This document shows positions 5,840-7,905 of a stretch of 7,905 nt of DNA, piece after piece. Where the stretch lies: contig JASHWZ010000026.1 of the NCBI GenBank assembly GCA_030043865.1, positions 1 to 7,905 on the forward strand. The letters are read 5' to 3'. The notes beneath the pieces are model-generated. The model saw only the letters and a program-made list of their open reading frames with translations, ran no database searches and was not told the origin of the DNA. Numbering within the stretch: the stretch's first letter is position 1; every line of letters begins with the position of its first letter. The translations under genes and the position numbers were made by a program. Source of the stretch: Thermoplasmata archaeon (lineage in GTDB: Archaea > Thermoplasmatota > Thermoplasmata > Lutacidiplasmatales > UBA184).

Positions 5840-7905
5840 GCGTCGCTCCGGTCCGGGAGGTCGGCCGGCTTCGGTGCCCGCGCGCGGGCCCGGAGGTCGG
5901 AGAGCTTCTGATGCGCGTCGATCGGGCTCAGGCGGTCGAGGTCGAGGTTCGCGAGCTCCTCGCGGAACGGGTCCGCCGGCGCGACCGCCTCGGTCAGGAG
6001 CACCGCCTGGGTGTACCGCGTGCTTCGACCGGTCGGCCGGCGCGATGGCGCGGGCCGCGCCCCGTCGGCTTCGAGGCGCTTCAGGAGCCGCTCCGCCTCC
6101 ACGAGGACGCCTTCGGGGAGCCCGGCGAGCCGCGCGACGTGGATGCCGTAGCTCCGGTCGGTGCTCCCCGGCACCAGCCGGTGGAGGAAGACGATCCCCT
6201 CGGCTCCCTCGCGGACCGCGAGGTGGGCGTTGCGCGCCGCGGGCAGGCTCTCCACCAGCTCGGTGAGCTGGTGGTAGTGCGTGGCGAGGATGCTTCGGGC
6301 GCGCGTGACGTCGTGGAGGTGCCGCAGGGTCGCCCACGCGAGCGCAAGCCCGTCGAACGTGCTCGTGCCCCGGCCGACCTCGTCGAGCAGGACGAGCGAG
6401 CGTTCGTCCGCCGCCCGGAGGATCTCGGCGACCTCGGTCATTTCGACCATGAAGCTCGACTTGCCGCGCCCGATCTCGTCGGTGAACCCCATTCGGGTGA
6501 ACAGCTGGGTCACGAGCCCGACGCGCGCGTACTTCGCGGGGACGAACGAGCCCGCCTGGGCGAGCACGACGAGCAAGCCGACCCCGCGCATGTAGGTCGA
6601 CTTGCCGGACATGTTCGGCCCGGTGAGCACGAGCAGCCGATGGCCGACCGCGTCGAGCTCGACGTCGTTCGGGACGAACCGCTCGGCGAGCCCTCTCTCC
6701 AGCACGGGGTGACGACCGTCCCGGATCAGCAGCAGCGAAGAGTCGTCGACGACCGGGCGGACGTAGCCGCGCGTCAGGGCGAGGTGGGCGAAGGTGGCGA
6801 GCGCATCGAGCTCTCCCACGGCCCGCGCGACGCGGAAGACCCCCGCCACGTGGCGGTCGACCTCGACGAGGAACTCCGCCCATCGGGCGCCCTCGGCTGC
6901 CCGGGCGGCCTCCCGGGCCTCGCGCAGGCGACGCTCGATCGCATCGAGAGCTTCGGAGGTGAACCGCTCGGCCTGCGCGACGGTCTGCCGCCGGCGGAAG
7001 TGCGACGGCACCCGAGCGAGGTGCGGCTTCGTGACCTCGAAGTAGTAGCCGAACACTTGGTTGTAGCCGACCTTCAGGGTCTTGATCCCGCTCGCCTGCT
7101 GCTCGGCTCGCTCGAGCTCCGAGAGCTCGGCGAGCGCGGCCCGTTCGGCCTCCCGGGCCCGGTCCACCTCGGGCGCGTGGCCCGGTCGGAACAGCCCTCC
7201 GTCCTCCTCGGTGGGCGGCAGCGACTCGCTCAGAGCCTCGGCCAGTCGCTGAAGGAGTGCCGAGGGCGGTTCCAGGTCCGCCGTCAGCCGGGCGAGCGTC
7301 GGGTCGGTCGCACTCGACGCCACCCACTCCTGGGCGGCGGCCACCGAGCGCAACCCGTCCCGCAGGCTGCCGAGCTCTGGGGGTCGGACGCGCCGGCTGG
7401 CGACTCGGGAGGCGATGCGGGCGAGGTCCGGCACCCGGCCGAGCCGGCTTCGCAGCTCGTCCAACGCCGCCCCGCGATGCTCAAGCGTCGCGACCGCGTC
7501 CTGGCGCGCGGCGATCGCGCGGACGTCCGCGAGCGGGTTCGTGAGCCAGAAGGCCAGCGTCCGACGGCCCGGCGCCGTGACCGTTTCGTCCCAGCTGTCG
7601 AACAGCGTGGCGCCCCGGGGGTCGTCCGGATTCATCGCGCGCCGGATCTCGAGGTGGCGCAGCGTCTTCGCGTCCAGCACGAGCCGCCGGCCCTCCGCGC
7701 CGCGCTCGACGCGCAGGAGGTGCGGCAGCAGTCGGGGTTGCGCGACCTTGAGGTACGCCACGAGGCGACGATCGGCGTCGTCGACGACCGGGTCGACCTC
7801 CCCCGTGGTACCCCCCACCGCGGGGATCTCCCCCGGCGCCACCGGGGACGGGGCGGCCTCGACGCGCGCGGAGGGGAACTCGCGGCGGGCGCTCGAGAGC
7901 AGGCC
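5836..7905 (-). CDS. mutS: DNA mismatch repair ATPase MutS, N-terminus beyond the window
   Basis: The frame is open to the right edge, so 689 C-terminal residues are visible and the mismatch-binding domain (Phe-x-Glu) lies outside. The GTG at 7842 is in frame but internal: family alignment runs through it (LLSSARR before, YLKVAQPRLLPHL after). Visible parts are the end of the connector, the lever/core domain (DETVTAPGRRTLAFWLTNPL), the clamp with VGYNQVFGYYFEVTK (visible 278-292) and QTVAQAERF, then the ATPase: Walker A GPNMSGKST (429-437), the LFTRMGFTDEIGRGKSSFMVEM signature, Walker B LVLLDEVGRGTSTFDG (504-519), His543 in LATHYHQL, and SYGIHVARLAGLP (585-597). This is MutS1, the mismatch repair form, not MutS2. 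The C-terminal part carries QAVLL where bacterial MutS has its clamp-binding pentapeptide, then a helical tail (LDLDRLSPIDAHQKL). It is the first visible gene of the mutS-mutL-nuclease unit; its promoter is upstream of the window. Confidence 0.96.
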   Translation of the reverse strand, partial: GLLSSARREFPSARVEAAPSPVAPGEIPAVGGTTGEVDPVVDDADRRLVAYLKVAQPRLLPHLLRVERGAEGRRLVLDAKTLRHLEIRRAMNPDDPRGATLFDSWDETVTAPGRRTLAFWLTNPLADVRAIAARQDAVATLEHRGAALDELRSRLGRVPDLARIASRVASRRVRPPELGSLRDGLRSVAAAQEWVASSATDPTLARLTADLEPPSALLQRLAEALSESLPPTEEDGGLFRPGHAPEVDRAREAERAALAELSELERAEQQASGIKTLKVGYNQVFGYYFEVTKPHLARVPSHFRRRQTVAQAERFTSEALDAIERRLREAREAARAAEGARWAEFLVEVDRHVAGVFRVARAVGELDALATFAHLALTRGYVRPVVDDSSLLLIRDGRHPVLERGLAERFVPNDVELDAVGHRLLVLTGPNMSGKSTYMRGVGLLVVLAQAGSFVPAKYARVGLVTQLFTRMGFTDEIGRGKSSFMVEMTEVAEILRAADERSLVLLDEVGRGTSTFDGLALAWATLRHLHDVTRARSILATHYHQLTELVESLPAARNAHLAVREGAEGIVFLHRLVPGSTDRSYGIHVARLAGLPEGVLVEAERLLKRLEADGARPAPSRRPTGRSTRYTQAVLLTEAVAPADPFREELANLDLDRLSPIDAHQKLSDLRARARAPKPADLPDRSDA
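5846..5849 (-). promoter_or_regulatory. mutL: Shine-Dalgarno-like GGAG for mutL inside the end of mutS
   Basis: On the leftward strand GGAG lies six bases before the GTG start of mutL, within the last codons of mutS. Together with the 4-base GTGA overlap it supports the GTG at 5839 as the true start and suggests termination-reinitiation or local ribosome recruitment. The nuclease gene downstream has no comparable site. Confidence 0.5.

Noticed and set aside
5840..7327. Upstream extension of the mutL frame through mutS
   Set aside because: The extra roughly 500 residues are a frame-shifted reading of mutS. MutL homology starts just after the GTG at 5839, which overlaps the mutS stop.
7840..7842. 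GTG as the start of a short MutS lacking its N-terminal domains
   Set aside because: The frame stays open to the window edge and MutS-like connector sequence precedes it, so the gene is cut by the window and not naturally short.

Overview
The window is a strongly GC-rich stretch of archaeal chromosome, almost entirely coding. Its archaeal origin rests on the first gene, the C-terminal part of aCPSF1, the beta-CASP ribonuclease found across Archaea and ending in the typical archaeal tail (RAPYNLEAVRVL). A TATA-box promoter between genes 1 and 2 agrees with this. The proteins are arginine- and alanine-rich without the strong acidic bias of haloarchaea. A GC-rich Thermoplasmatota-type archaeon is my best guess, but the lineage is an inference.

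Layout. The left half is transcribed rightward: aCPSF1 (1-708, 5' end outside the window); a 101-bp intergenic region with two inverted repeats, a TATA box and a 24-bp dyad; an alkaline-phosphatase-superfamily phosphodiesterase (810-2312); a 52-bp gap with a weak promoter or T-run; and a GT-B (GT4-like) glycosyltransferase-fold protein (2365-3513). The right half is transcribed leftward as one tightly packed unit: mutS (5' end outside the window, 7905-5836), mutL (5839-4073) and a small PD-(D/E)XK nuclease-like protein (4076-3510). Both internal junctions of this unit are 4-base GTGA overlaps, so the three proteins are probably made by coupled translation. The two convergent units meet at a shared CTAG, where the stop codons of the last genes overlap.

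How the genes may work together. MutS (mismatch sensing, ATPase) and MutL (GHKL ATPase plus an intact DQHA(X)2E(X)4E endonuclease site) form a methyl-independent mismatch repair pair. The coupled PD-(D/E)XK protein carries a D-x12-E-x-K active-site pattern and is the most interesting item: it may be an extra nuclease working with MutS/MutL. The phosphodiesterase and the divergent glycosyltransferase-like protein may belong to cell-surface glycan or nucleotide-sugar metabolism, but their pairing is only positional. No RNA genes, mobile elements or CRISPR arrays were seen. The only non-coding stretches are 709-809 and 2313-2364; there is no gene-free stretch over 300 bases.
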